52,750 nt of DNA from Gammaproteobacteria bacterium (lineage in GTDB: Bacteria; Pseudomonadota; Gammaproteobacteria; Enterobacterales; Aeromonadaceae): positions 1 to 52,750 of the forward strand of contig JAAEZO010000004.1 in assembly GCA_018222825.1 (NCBI GenBank). Reading direction: 5' to 3'. The position numbers were made by a program, and so were the translations under genes. Below are positions 9,675 through 17,729 of this stretch, piece after piece. The notes below the pieces were generated by a model that saw nothing but the letters and a program-made list of their open reading frames with translations, had not been told where the DNA came from and did not search any database. Position 1 is the stretch's first letter. Every line of letters begins with the position of its first letter.

Positions 9675-10271
9675 TTATCTCTCCACTCGGGTGGTACGCG
9701 GAATGGCAACCAGTTCCCGGTCGCACACCAGCATCAGGTCGATACCCAGCGGGAAGGCCGCATCCCGCTCACTCAAAAAACGCACCAGTGCCTCGGGCAC
9801 CTGTCCCAGAAAAATACGCCGAGTATCGGGAATGCCCGGCCCCGACAGGGTGACCTCGACGCCCCGGTCCAGCGAGTCGGTTTCGATCAGCAGGGTGGCG
9901 CCCTGATCCGGGTATTCTTCACTGCCCACCGGCAGGCGACTCAACAGCGCGCCGCAGTCGTCCAGGTCGGCACCGGCCAATACCGCAAAGTCGGCCTCGG
10001 CGGCGTCGCTACTCAGCGGCGCCGCCACATGAAAGCGAAGATTCTCGAGCACGGCGTCATCCTGCCGCAGCGCCGGCGATAACCAGAGCCGGGTGCCGCT
10101 GTCGGCCAGGGTCAGCAGTGTCTGCACGCAACCGGCACTCAGGTTGCCGAAACGGCCGGCGCGGTCCAGTTCGACCCGGGTGCCCGGCTCCGACATCGCC
10201 TTCAGCAGGCGGCGAAAGCAGACCTGACTGTCGTGAATGGCATCCGCAAATGCCGTGGTGATCATGGTCAT
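9675..10271 (-). CDS. phnH: C-P lyase core subunit PhnH
   Basis: PhnH is a structural and catalytic-support subunit of the PhnGHIJ core. The 198-residue length and the sequence (VCFRRLLKAMSEPGTR at about 17-32; FPLGIDLMLVCDRELVAIPRTTRV at the C terminus) match the family. The start at 10271 overlaps the phnG stop as ATGA and follows GGGGAG; a second in-frame ATG lies two codons on. The arrangement indicates coupled translation with phnG, as expected for subunits of one complex. Confidence 0.93.
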   Translation of the reverse strand: MTMITTAFADAIHDSQVCFRRLLKAMSEPGTRVELDRAGRFGNLSAGCVQTLLTLADSGTRLWLSPALRQDDAVLENLRFHVAAPLSSDAAEADFAVLAGADLDDCGALLSRLPVGSEEYPDQGATLLIETDSLDRGVEVTLSGPGIPDTRRIFLGQVPEALVRFLSERDAAFPLGIDLMLVCDRELVAIPRTTRVER

Positions 10272-10714
10272 TCGTCTTCTCCCCGCACCATGGTAAAAAA
10301 GTCCACCTTGCTGGCCGCCACTTGCTGGCGAGTAGCGGCTTCCTGCTCTGCCCTCTGCGCCGCCAGCGGAGCAATCAGCCCCTTGTCCAACACTTCATGC
10401 CCGCTGCGGGTTTGCATCAGCGCATCAATCAAGGCCGCCAACTCCGCATGGGGTTTGTTGCGACCGCGCAGGTAGCTGTAGCCCAGCTCGCCGCTGTTCA
10501 GCTTGACCACCGCCCGGGTAATGGTGACATCGCCGAGGTTGAACAGCCGGCCGGTGGCGCCCATGCGGGCCCGAACCTGGGCCAGGCCAATCTCGGGAGC
10601 CCGAATCAACTGGTACTCAGGGGTCAACTGCAGGGCTTGCCAGCCGCTTTGCAGTGCCGAAAACGATGTTCGGGCCAATACCGACATCCATTGTTTGCGT
10701 TGTGGTGTATTCAT
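10268..10714 (-). CDS. phnG: C-P lyase core subunit PhnG
   Basis: PhnG pairs with PhnI and is required for the adenine-displacement step. The 148-residue protein has the PhnG hallmarks: RKQWMSVLA at the N terminus, IGLAQVRARMGATGRLFNLGDVTITRAVV at 41-69, and GYSYLRGRNKPHAELAALIDAL at about 78-99. It begins directly after the phnF stop codon (TAA then ATG), so regulator and enzyme genes are on one message. Confidence 0.93.
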   Translation of the reverse strand: MNTPQRKQWMSVLARTSFSALQSGWQALQLTPEYQLIRAPEIGLAQVRARMGATGRLFNLGDVTITRAVVKLNSGELGYSYLRGRNKPHAELAALIDALMQTRSGHEVLDKGLIAPLAAQRAEQEAATRQQVAASKVDFFTMVRGEDE

Positions 10715-11410
10715 TTAGTGCTCCACGACATATTCAATTAAATCGGAACGAGCCGAACTCACGGAAAACTCCGCTATCTGTTCCGTTCCTTTAAGCTGGT
10801 TCTGGGTTTTAATCCGCATCACCGGAATGGACTTGTTGATCTGCAATAAACGACTTTCTTCACCGGAGGGTATTCTGGCCCCCAGACGGGTCGACTTTCT
10901 TTTCAGCTCGATATCCAGCGTTCGTTTTAAAAACTCGTGCAGGGAACCTTGCTGAAATTGTTTTAATACCGGCCACCACTCCGGGTTGCTCAAATAATGG
11001 TGGATGACGGAGCGGGGAATGTTTTCCGTTTTCCGCAGTGTTTGTATGTAAATAATCTTCTGCTGCTGGCCCAGCTGTAATTCGTGCGCCAGTCGGGCAG
11101 TAACCGGTATCAGACGGGCGCCGATCACCTGGCAGCTGGGCAGAGAGCCCTGCTCCAGAAAGTTGCCGGTGAAGTGAGCCCCATCGTGCAGCTTGTAGAG
11201 ATGCGGCTGGCGCAACACCATGTTGCCCTTGCCCTGATGGCGCTGAATCAGGCCATTGGCCACCAGCTCGTCGATGGCTCGCCGTACCGTGTGGCGATTG
11301 ACTCCAAAGCGCTCGGCCAGCTGCATTTCGGGCGGAAGGTAATCACCCGCCTTGAAATACCGGTGAATATCCGCTTCCAGTTGCCGGTAAATAACCTGGT
11401 AGACGCGCAT
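10715..11410 (-). CDS. phnF: GntR/HutC-family phosphonate regulator PhnF
   Basis: This 231-residue transcription factor has an N-terminal winged helix (YLPPEMQLAERFGVNRHTVRRAIDELVANGLIQRHQGKG, about residues 23-61) and a C-terminal UTRA effector domain, the HutC layout. PhnF proteins repress phn genes. A perfect 14-bp palindrome sits 37-50 bases before its start and a near copy precedes phnC, so it probably controls both itself with the enzymes and the importer. Position as first gene of the enzyme run matches E. coli. The ligand is not visible from sequence. Confidence 0.9.
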   Translation of the reverse strand: MRVYQVIYRQLEADIHRYFKAGDYLPPEMQLAERFGVNRHTVRRAIDELVANGLIQRHQGKGNMVLRQPHLYKLHDGAHFTGNFLEQGSLPSCQVIGARLIPVTARLAHELQLGQQQKIIYIQTLRKTENIPRSVIHHYLSNPEWWPVLKQFQQGSLHEFLKRTLDIELKRKSTRLGARIPSGEESRLLQINKSIPVMRIKTQNQLKGTEQIAEFSVSSARSDLIEYVVEH

Positions 11411-11447
11411 GCTTCCCCCTTTCCTCTGGCCTGTTTATTCGCCGATC

Positions 11448-11461
11448 TTGTCTAGACAAGC
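11448..11461. promoter_or_regulatory. Probable PhnF operator before phnF
   Basis: CTTGTCTAGACAAG is a perfect 14-bp palindrome in the 64-base gap between phnE and phnF. It resembles the TGGTATAGACCA-type operators known for PhnF and other HutC-group GntR regulators. A copy differing at one base lies before phnC. The function is inferred from pattern, repetition and position. Confidence 0.75.
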
Positions 11462-11474
11462 CCGGCTAAATAAA

Positions 11475-12260
11475 TCAGATATAGCGTTTGCGAATGGTCT
11501 GCGAGGCCACATCGAGCAGGCTCACGGTCACGATCACCACCAGCATGATGGCCGCCGTCTGTTCGAACTGAAAACTGCGAATCGCTTCCCACAGCAAGAC
11601 CCCGACGCCGCCGGCCCCCACCATGCCGACCACGGTGGCCGAGCGTACGTTGGACTCGAAACGGTAGAGCGAATAGGAGATCCACAGCGGAATCACCTGA
11701 GGCAGCACGCCGTAGAGAATTTCTTCCAGCTTGGTGGCGCCGGTGGCCCGCACCCCCTCGATGGGGCCCGGCTCTATCGCTTCCACCGCCTCGGAAAACA
11801 GCTTGGCCAGCACGCCGGTGGTATGTACGAACAGCGCCAGCACCCCGGCAAAAGGACCCAGCCCCACCGCCACCACAAACAGCATGGCAAATACCATTTC
11901 GTTGATGGCCCGGGCCGCATCCATCAGCCGGCGCATCGGCTGACACACCCACTGGGGAAACAGGTTGTCGGCACACAACAAACCGAAGGGAACCGCCAGC
12001 ACGATGGCCAGCAGCGTGCCCCACAGCGCCACCTGCAAGGTGACCAGGGTTTCTTTCAGATATAGCTGCCAGTGGGTAAAGTCCGGCGGAAAAAAGTCGG
12101 CGGCCAGCTCGGCCATGTTGCCGGCATCCTGCACCAGCACCGCCGGGTTCATTTCGGCGCCCTGCCAGGCCCAGGCCAGCACCAGCGCCAGCAGCATCCA
12201 CTTGACCATTTGCCCCAGGCGCGACCCCGGTTCAGGCCGGGTAACGACGTCAGTATTCAT
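11475..12260 (-). CDS. phnE: Phosphonate ABC transporter permease PhnE
   Basis: PhnE forms the inner-membrane channel of the PhnCDE importer. The 261-residue protein has about six hydrophobic helices and the permease coupling loop in [32 protein letters not shown] (about residues 160-191), which contacts PhnC. It is one intact frame, unlike the frameshifted phnE of E. coli K-12. GGAGAC lies 6-11 bases before the ATG at 12260. It follows phnD by 53 bases and precedes phnF by 64 bases, a gap that contains a regulator site, so read-through into phnF is possible. Confidence 0.93.
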   Translation of the reverse strand: MNTDVVTRPEPGSRLGQMVKWMLLALVLAWAWQGAEMNPAVLVQDAGNMAELAADFFPPDFTHWQLYLKETLVTLQVALWGTLLAIVLAVPFGLLCADNLFPQWVCQPMRRLMDAARAINEMVFAMLFVVAVGLGPFAGVLALFVHTTGVLAKLFSEAVEAIEPGPIEGVRATGATKLEEILYGVLPQVIPLWISYSLYRFESNVRSATVVGMVGAGGVGVLLWEAIRSFQFEQTAAIMLVVIVTVSLLDVASQTIRKRYI

Positions 12261-12313
12261 TTTCAGTCTCCGCTGACCTCACGGAGCCGGTCATTCCGGC
12301 TCCGGGTCGGTCT

Positions 12314-13303
12314 TTAGTTGGTCATGGCTTCCAGGGCAGACATCTGACGATTCAGCACCGCCAGTTCCATTTTTACCTGATTAATGTCGGCCGCATCGGC
12401 CTCGTTGTTTTCCAGTACTTGCAGATTCTTGAACAGTTGCAGCTGACGGATGGGCAGCAGCTGCATGTCGCTGGAAGGAGAGAAAGAGGCCCATTCAAGC
12501 TGTTCCAGAATCTTCTTCTGCTGCTTGTCACCGGACTGGCCGTATTGCATGAAGAAGTCGTACACCACCTGCTTGGTGGCTTCCGGCAGATTCTTGCGCC
12601 AGACGATGGGGTCGGCCGGGATCAGCGGTGACTTCCACAACACCTTGATGTTTTTCACCTTCTCGGGGCTGTGCTGGGCGAAACGCTCCAGGCTTTCGGT
12701 GTTGTTGGTGGCCACATCCACCTGCTTGTTGAGCACCGCAAACACGTTCACCTCGTGGCTGGAATTGAGGGTGCGCTTGAACTCCTGGGCAGAAACCTGG
12801 TTCTGGGCAAACACATAATAGGAAGGCACCAGAAAACCGGAGGTAGAATTGGGATCGCCGTTACCAAACGTCAGCTCCTTGCGCTGCGCCAGCACGTCGT
12901 CCACCGTGTTCAGCGGGCTGTCCTTGTGGGCGATCAGCAGGCTCCAGTAACCGGGCTGGCCATCGGCACGCACCGTCTGGGCAAAAATTTCGGCGCCGGC
13001 CCGGTCAACCGCTTCCATCGCCGACTTGTTGCCCAGCCAGGCAATGTCGACCTTGTCGAAGCGCATACCCTGAATGATGCCGGCGTAATCGGGTGCGAAG
13101 AAGGCTTCCACCTCGATGCCCAGCTGCTGCTCCATGTCGGCGAGGAAGGGTTCCCAGTGCTGCTTGAGATTCTGCTGGGATTCGGTGGAGATAATGCCGA
13201 AGTTGATGGTCGACAAGGGCGCGTCCTCGGCCAGTGCCGGGGTGGCGATCATGGCGGCCAGTAACGAGGCACCACCGGCGAACTTTCTCAATGTGCGTAT
13301 CAT
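12314..13303 (-). CDS. phnD: Phosphonate ABC transporter substrate-binding protein PhnD
   Basis: PhnD captures phosphonates in the periplasm for PhnCE. The 329-residue protein has a signal peptide that should be cut after ALA25 ([14 protein letters not shown]). The binding-protein body matches the family: [30 protein letters not shown], the hinge region [11 protein letters not shown], and [20 protein letters not shown], which binds the phosphonate group. The start overlaps the phnC stop by 4 bases. Substrate breadth cannot be judged. Confidence 0.94.
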   Translation of the reverse strand: MIRTLRKFAGGASLLAAMIATPALAEDAPLSTINFGIISTESQQNLKQHWEPFLADMEQQLGIEVEAFFAPDYAGIIQGMRFDKVDIAWLGNKSAMEAVDRAGAEIFAQTVRADGQPGYWSLLIAHKDSPLNTVDDVLAQRKELTFGNGDPNSTSGFLVPSYYVFAQNQVSAQEFKRTLNSSHEVNVFAVLNKQVDVATNNTESLERFAQHSPEKVKNIKVLWKSPLIPADPIVWRKNLPEATKQVVYDFFMQYGQSGDKQQKKILEQLEWASFSPSSDMQLLPIRQLQLFKNLQVLENNEADAADINQVKMELAVLNRQMSALEAMTN

Positions 13304-14148
13304 GACAGTTGTCCTTGAATGGAACGGGATGCAAAAGCAGGGTTGGGTCGTAGCGGCCGAGTTACCGGGGCCGGCATGGTGTCGGTGGTGGGTGCCTTGG
13401 TGTACAGCGCCGCCAACGCCTGTTCGCCGATGTCGGCCGCCGCGCCCTGATAGAAGACTTCACCTTCACGCAGGGCCACCAGTTGCTGGCAGTATTTCAG
13501 CGCGTAATCCACCTGATGCAGGGTCACGACGACGGGAATGCCTTCCTGTTCGTTGATGTCCTTGAGCAGCTCCATCACGGTGCGCGCCGACTCGGGGTCG
13601 AGCGAGGCTATGGGTTCGTCGGCAAAGATGATGCGCGCCTTCTGCATCAGTGAACGGGCAATGGCTACCCGCTGCTGCTGACCACCGGACAGGGTAGACA
13701 CCCGCTGGTGGGCATAATCCGCCATGCCCACCCGCTCCAATGCCGCCATGGCCTGCTGTTGCTGCTCTTGAGTGAAACAGCCGGTCAGGGTGCGCCACTT
13801 GGCGGTGGAGCTCAGCGCCCCAATCAACACATTGGTCAGCACACTCATGCGGTTCACCAGGTTGAATTGCTGGAAGATGTAACCCGCACGGGCTCGACAG
13901 CGACGCACCTGTGGCGCCGCCTTGCCCCGGGATTGCACCAGCTCTCCCATCACCCGGACCTCGGTTCCTTCCTTATGATCGGAAAATACCAGGCCGCTCA
14001 GGTGACGCAGCAGTGTGGATTTGCCCGAGCCGGACGGCCCCAGCAACGCGGTGATCCCCGGGTGGGAAATCTCCAGACTGATCTCTTTCAGCGCTTTTTT
14101 ATTGTCAAAGGTCTTGCTCAGACTTCTGACCTCAATGATCTTGTTCAT
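13300..14148 (-). CDS. phnC: Phosphonate ABC transporter ATP-binding protein PhnC
   Basis: PhnC powers phosphonate import. The 282-residue ATPase has Walker [10 protein letters not shown] at 37-45, signature [15 protein letters not shown], and Walker [38 protein letters not shown] with the following loop is characteristic of PhnC. The start at 14148 ([14 protein letters not shown]) places Walker A at the usual distance; an in-frame ATG at 14181 would add an unrelated tail. It is the first gene of the phnCDE unit, behind an operator-bearing leader. Confidence 0.94.
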   Translation of the reverse strand: MNKIIEVRSLSKTFDNKKALKEISLEISHPGITALLGPSGSGKSTLLRHLSGLVFSDHKEGTEVRVMGELVQSRGKAAPQVRRCRARAGYIFQQFNLVNRMSVLTNVLIGALSSTAKWRTLTGCFTQEQQQQAMAALERVGMADYAHQRVSTLSGGQQQRVAIARSLMQKARIIFADEPIASLDPESARTVMELLKDINEQEGIPVVVTLHQVDYALKYCQQLVALREGEVFYQGAAADIGEQALAALYTKAPTTDTMPAPVTRPLRPNPAFASRSIQGQLS

Positions 14149-14195
14149 TGCTAGCAGCCTCACGATAGGTTCGAGGGCCATACTGGTGGTCGAAG

Positions 14196-14213
14196 ATGAC
14201 GGTTTTATTGAAG
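14196..14213 (-). promoter_or_regulatory. Weak candidate Pho box
   Basis: Read on the minus strand, CTTCAATAAAACCGTCAT matches 13 of 18 positions of the PhoB consensus (two CTGTCAT-like repeats around an AT spacer). The downstream repeat CCGTCAT is good; the upstream one, CTTCAAT, is poor. It lies 48-65 bases before phnC. Phosphate control of phn genes through PhoB is well known, but this site alone is weak evidence. Confidence 0.3.
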
Positions 14214-14318
14214 AATTAAGTCAACCGGATGAACAGCCGCCACTGTTGTAGTGAGCAGAAGACTTTCAAAATACTGTTATTAAAGGATTTATTAAGGAAG
14301 GCGGTATTATGCGGCGCA

Positions 14319-14332
14319 CTTGTATAGACAAG
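14319..14332. promoter_or_regulatory. Probable PhnF operator before phnC
   Basis: CTTGTATAGACAAG differs by one base from the perfect palindrome before phnF and keeps both CTTGT/ACAAG arms. It lies about 170 bases upstream of phnC, next to a CATAAT -10-like box on the minus strand, a placement suited to repression. The reading is inference from repetition. Confidence 0.7.
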
Positions 14333-14501
14333 GCTTTCAGAAAAGCTTCATCTTTCAAAGCGATGAGGAGAGCACAGCCGTCATCCATCGCTCAAGACGA
14401 AGGGAATGAAACGACGGCAATGACAACGGAAGGCGGCAGAAGAGAGAAAGGCCCGGGGCGGGTGCCAGGGTAAAAGCCGAGTGTCAGGATTCAGAGCCGA
14501 A

Positions 14502-14535
14502 AACAACAAGGCCGCCCATCGGCGGCCTTGTTGTT
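14502..14535. terminator. Bidirectional rho-independent terminator
   Basis: AACAACAAGGCCGCC and GGCGGCCTTGTTGTT form a perfect 15-bp stem around CATC. It lies just past the stop of the minus-strand aminotransferase gene and separates it from the phnC leader, so the two are likely separate transcription units. Confidence 0.85.
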
Positions 14536-14569
14536 ATATAGCTTGACGCTATTTGGTGATGCCGGGTGA

Positions 14570-15703
14570 TTAGCCCTGCAGCACCTTGTCCAGCGCCTGC
14601 TCGAAGGTGGCGACGGTGCGATCCACATCCTGCAGCTTATCGAGACCGAACAGACCGATACGGAAGGTCTGGAAATCGGCCGGCTCGTCGCACGCCAGCG
14701 GTACGCCGGCGGCAATCTGCAGCCCTTCGGCAGCGAACTTGCTGCCGTTTTTGATCCCGGCATCGTTGGTGTAGCAAACGATAACACCCGGTGCCGCAAA
14801 GCCGTCGGCCGCCACACTCTTGATGCCACGCGCGGCCAGCAGGGCGCGTACCCGGTCACCCAGCTGCTGCTGACGCTGCTTCATCTCGGCAAAGCCCAGA
14901 CCGCCGGTTTCCTTGATGGTATCGCGGAACTGCGCCAGGGCATCGGTCGGCATGGTGGCGTGATAGGCGTGGCCACCCTGCTCGTAGGTTTCCATGATTT
15001 GCAGCCATTTTTTCAGATCACAGGCAAAGCTGGTGCTCTGGGTCTGCTCGATACGTGCGCGGGCCCGCTCGCTCATCATCACCAGACCACAGCAGGGCGA
15101 GCTGCTCCAGCCTTTCTGGGGGGCGCTGAGCAGAATGTCGACGCCGCAGGCTTTCATGTCTACCCAGATGGTGCCGGAGGCAATGCAGTCGAGCACAAAC
15201 AGACCGCCCACTTCGTGTACCGCATCGGCCACCGCCTTGATGTAATCATCCGGCAGCACCATGCCGGCGGCGGTTTCCACGTGCGCGGCAAACACCATGC
15301 CCGGCTTGTTGGCCTTGATGGTGGCCACCACTTCCTCGATGGGCGCGGGAGCCAGCGCCGCCTGCGGGCCCTGCTCGATGGCTCGAGCCTTGAGTACCGT
15401 TTCGGACGCCGGAATCTTGCCGGCTTCGAAAATCTGGCTCCAGCGATAGCTGAACCAGCCATTGCGAATGATCAGGCAATCCTGGTCGGTAGCAAACTGA
15501 CGCGCCACCGCTTCCATGCCGAAGGTGCCGCTGCCGGGCACAACCACCACCGAGTGAGCCTGATACAGCTCCTTCAGGCTGGCGGAGATATCACGCATCA
15601 CCTGCTGGAAACGCTGGGACATATGGTTCAGGGATCTATCGGTATAAACTACCGAGTATTCCAGCAGGCCATCGGGGTCGATATTGGGCAGTAATCCGGA
15701 CAT
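14570..15703 (-). CDS. Class V PLP-dependent aminotransferase (alanine-glyoxylate aminotransferase-like)
   Basis: This 377-residue fold-type I enzyme has VVVVPGSGTFGMEAVARQF at 52-70 (cofactor phosphate binding), LDCIASGTIWVDMKACGVDILLSAPQKGW at 171-199, and the Schiff-base lysine at K197 in SAPQKGW. This layout fits the serine-pyruvate/alanine-glyoxylate group. AEP aminotransferase PhnW belongs to the same superfamily, but the LLTPGP-type N terminus of PhnW is absent (here LLPNIDPDGLLEYSVVYTDRSLNHM). AGGTG precedes the ATG at 15703; an in-frame ATG at 15916 would add about 71 residues with no recognisable fold. Its nearness to the phn genes is suggestive only, because a strong terminator separates them. 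The substrate is unknown. Confidence 0.8.
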   Translation of the reverse strand: MSGLLPNIDPDGLLEYSVVYTDRSLNHMSQRFQQVMRDISASLKELYQAHSVVVVPGSGTFGMEAVARQFATDQDCLIIRNGWFSYRWSQIFEAGKIPASETVLKARAIEQGPQAALAPAPIEEVVATIKANKPGMVFAAHVETAAGMVLPDDYIKAVADAVHEVGGLFVLDCIASGTIWVDMKACGVDILLSAPQKGWSSSPCCGLVMMSERARARIEQTQSTSFACDLKKWLQIMETYEQGGHAYHATMPTDALAQFRDTIKETGGLGFAEMKQRQQQLGDRVRALLAARGIKSVAADGFAAPGVIVCYTNDAGIKNGSKFAAEGLQIAAGVPLACDEPADFQTFRIGLFGLDKLQDVDRTVATFEQALDKVLQG

Positions 15704-16015
15704 AATCACCTCTTGGTCAAATAACTGATACAAAAAATGCCGCGTAAGACAGTGGCCAGCGCCGGCAAACAGACCTTCCTGCACCAAGAATGGCACAGGT
15801 GAACCCGCAGAGGCGAGCTCATAATGAGTCTGAACGGAGTCTGGCCGGTATTGCAAGCCGGGGTGGCGGTCTGGGCGCGATGCCGCAATGATGCCCAATA
15901 TGTTGGTAGATGACAAAGATCTAATACACTCAACCCGGTATTTTGCCTATTTCCAGCACAGGCAGCTACAGCGGCGGCAAAAATTCAATATTTTAAACTA
16001 GAACAAGGACTCGCA
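15704..16015. promoter_or_regulatory. Divergent promoter region between the aminotransferase and ybcJ
   Basis: This 312-base gap must hold promoters for both divergent genes. The stretch near 15900-16010 is AT-rich. I see no defined operator, hairpin or conserved leader. An open frame continues from the aminotransferase gene to 15916 but looks non-coding. Confidence 0.4.
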
Positions 16016-16231
16016 ATGAACGAACAATTCAGCCTGGAAGGGCATCCCTTCATTCCCCTGCACAACCTGCTGAAAGTGCTCGGCTGGTGTGACTCCGGTG
16101 CCGTGGCCAAGATGGTGATCGACGACGGGCTGGTGCAGGTTAACGGCGAGATCGAGTTGCGCAAGCGCTGCAAGATAGTGGCAGGACAACGCGTCAGCTT
16201 TAACGGCCAGGAGGTCGAGGTTACCGAATAA
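16016..16231 (+). CDS. ybcJ: S4-domain RNA-binding protein YbcJ
   Basis: This 71-residue protein is a single S4-like domain: [51 protein letters not shown] covers the whole fold, as in E. coli YbcJ (about 70 residues). The family binds RNA and is thought to be ribosome-associated; the precise task is unknown. It is a single gene with a terminator about 80 bases downstream that is shared with the convergent tRNA. Confidence 0.88.
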   Translation: MNEQFSLEGHPFIPLHNLLKVLGWCDSGAVAKMVIDDGLVQVNGEIELRKRCKIVAGQRVSFNGQEVEVTE

Positions 16232-16312
16232 GCGATAGCCGGGGCTCAAAGCGAGCCCCAAGCCGCAGCGTGCGCGTCGCATACGGCAGCAGAATGACGA
16301 AAAGCGGAAAAC

Positions 16313-16344
16313 AAAAAGGGCTCATCAAATGATGAGCCCTTTTT
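16313..16344. terminator. Bidirectional terminator between ybcJ and tRNA-Pro
   Basis: AAAAAGGGCTCATC and GATGAGCCCTTTTT form a 14-bp stem around AAAT with T runs on both strands. It serves ybcJ (plus) and the tRNA gene (minus), whose 3' end lies 8 bases away. Confidence 0.92.
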
Positions 16345-16351
16345 GAGGATT

Positions 16352-16428
<77 letters not shown>

Positions 16429-16815
16429 TCAACGGGGCGAGAATTTACCGAAATGACGCTATTGTTGCAAGCCCTTTTTAAGCTCAAGCCCTATATTAGC
16501 CAGCTGCTGCCGTCGATTCCCGCCTCCCGGCCAGAAAGCTGATTGTTTTTCACACCAAACGTCTGATAAACCATCACATCAGCTCATCTCTGTCATGCCC
16601 GCCGCTCGAGCACCGGGTTGAACTCGGCATCATCATCGAGGCCGGCTTTTCCTGCTTTCAGCCTTCGTCACCGCCCACGATTTCTCCTGCATGACGATCA
16701 GCGGCTGGCACACAAAAAAAGCGTGCGCAGGGAAACGCCCTGCCGGCCCGGTGAATTGTGTCTATAACAAGGTATGAGCTCACGCACTTACCGGGATTAT
16801 CGGGGGGCAACCGCC
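16429..16815. other. Intergenic region upstream of tRNA-Pro and the binding-protein gene
   Basis: No gene is supported in 387 bases. It contains the minus-strand tRNA promoter region and, at 16727-16743, a GCAGGG/CCCTGC hairpin with no T run. A TATAAC -10-like box lies near 16763, about 50 bases before the next gene. Nothing else stands out. Confidence 0.4.
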
Positions 16816-17670
16816 ATGAAGACATTGCTGCTATCGCTGCTTGCCCTGCTCAGCCTGTCGGCACAGGCAGCACTGACGGCCAATATTCCCCAACCCGAGC
16901 CTCTTCCGCCCCTGTATTCCTACTATCGGCAACTGCTGACCCTGGCGCTGGAAAAAAGCGGTGAAGACTTTACTATCCATCCGGTAGCACTGAACGAAAC
17001 CCAACCACAGCTGGCGCTGAAGCTGCGCGATGGCAAACCGATCAATCTGTTCTGGGCCGGCACCACCCGCGAATACGAGCGACAACTGTTGCCGGTACGA
17101 ATACCACTGCTGCGCGGTCTGTCCGGATTTCGGCTGCTGCTGATCAACCAGACCCGGCAGCAGGAGTTCAGCCGAGTACAGAGTCTGAGCGAGCTGGCGT
17201 CCTTTACCGGCGTGCAGGGCATCGGCTGGGGCGATATAGACATTCTCAAACAGGCGGGGCTGAACATCAGTGCCGCCCCGAGCCATACCATTCTCGACAT
17301 GCTGAATCGCAACCAGCAGGTGGATTATTACCCGCGCAGCCTGGTGGAAGCCCATGCCGAGCTGACCACCGCCACCGCGCAGTATCCACTGCTGATGGCC
17401 GAACCTCGCCTGTTGCTGCATTACCCCTTCGCCATTTATTTTTTCGTCAGCCCCGAATACCCGGAACTGGCCGACGCCCTGACCCTAGGGCTGGATCGAG
17501 CTTACCGGGATGGCAGTTTTATCGCCCTGTTCGAGCAGTACCCGCCGATCCGCGCCAGCCTGCCGGTACTGCAACAATCGCGATTGCGATTGGATCTCGC
17601 CAATCCGGATTTGACCGAATCCACTCGCACGCTGCCGGAACGTTACTGGCATCCCGGAACCCGGCCTTGA
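16816..17670 (+). CDS. Orphan periplasmic solute-binding-like protein (amino-acid ABC type)
   Basis: The 284-residue protein has a signal peptide (MKTLLLSLLALLSLSAQAA, cut near residue 19) and a body resembling type II periplasmic binding proteins of the PBPb group: IPLLRGLSGFRLLLINQ, GVQGIGWGDIDILKQAGLNI, DMLNRNQQVDYYPRSLVEAHAEL and YPFAIYFFVSPEYPELADALTLGLDRAYRDGSF. No permease or ATPase gene is near, so it may be a stand-alone sensor-type binding protein. GGGGGG lies before the ATG at 16816. It ends 59 bases before ldhA on the same strand and may be co-transcribed. The ligand is unknown. Confidence 0.7.
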   Translation: MKTLLLSLLALLSLSAQAALTANIPQPEPLPPLYSYYRQLLTLALEKSGEDFTIHPVALNETQPQLALKLRDGKPINLFWAGTTREYERQLLPVRIPLLRGLSGFRLLLINQTRQQEFSRVQSLSELASFTGVQGIGWGDIDILKQAGLNISAAPSHTILDMLNRNQQVDYYPRSLVEAHAELTTATAQYPLLMAEPRLLLHYPFAIYFFVSPEYPELADALTLGLDRAYRDGSFIALFEQYPPIRASLPVLQQSRLRLDLANPDLTESTRTLPERYWHPGTRP

Positions 17671-17729
17671 AAAAGCGCCGCAGGCTGTTCACTATCCTTG
17701 AATCATTCCCCATTTCTGGAGCCGCCGCG

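Larger units (their letters stand above)
14149..14501. promoter_or_regulatory. Upstream region of the phn transporter operon
   Basis: No gene is supported in these 353 bases. It holds a candidate Pho box at 14196-14213, a -10-like CATAAT on the minus strand at 14306-14311, and the PhnF-type operator at 14319-14332. The rest, up to the terminator at 14502, shows nothing I can name. Confidence 0.6.

Noticed and set aside
15704-15916. N-terminal extension of the class V aminotransferase
   Set aside because: The extra 71 residues match no aminotransferase start, while ATG 15703 has a ribosome site and the usual N terminus.
16756-16770. TTGTGTCTATAACAA as a third PhnF operator
   Set aside because: The arms are only TTGT/ACAA with a longer, asymmetric centre than the two phn palindromes, and the nearby genes have no phosphonate link.
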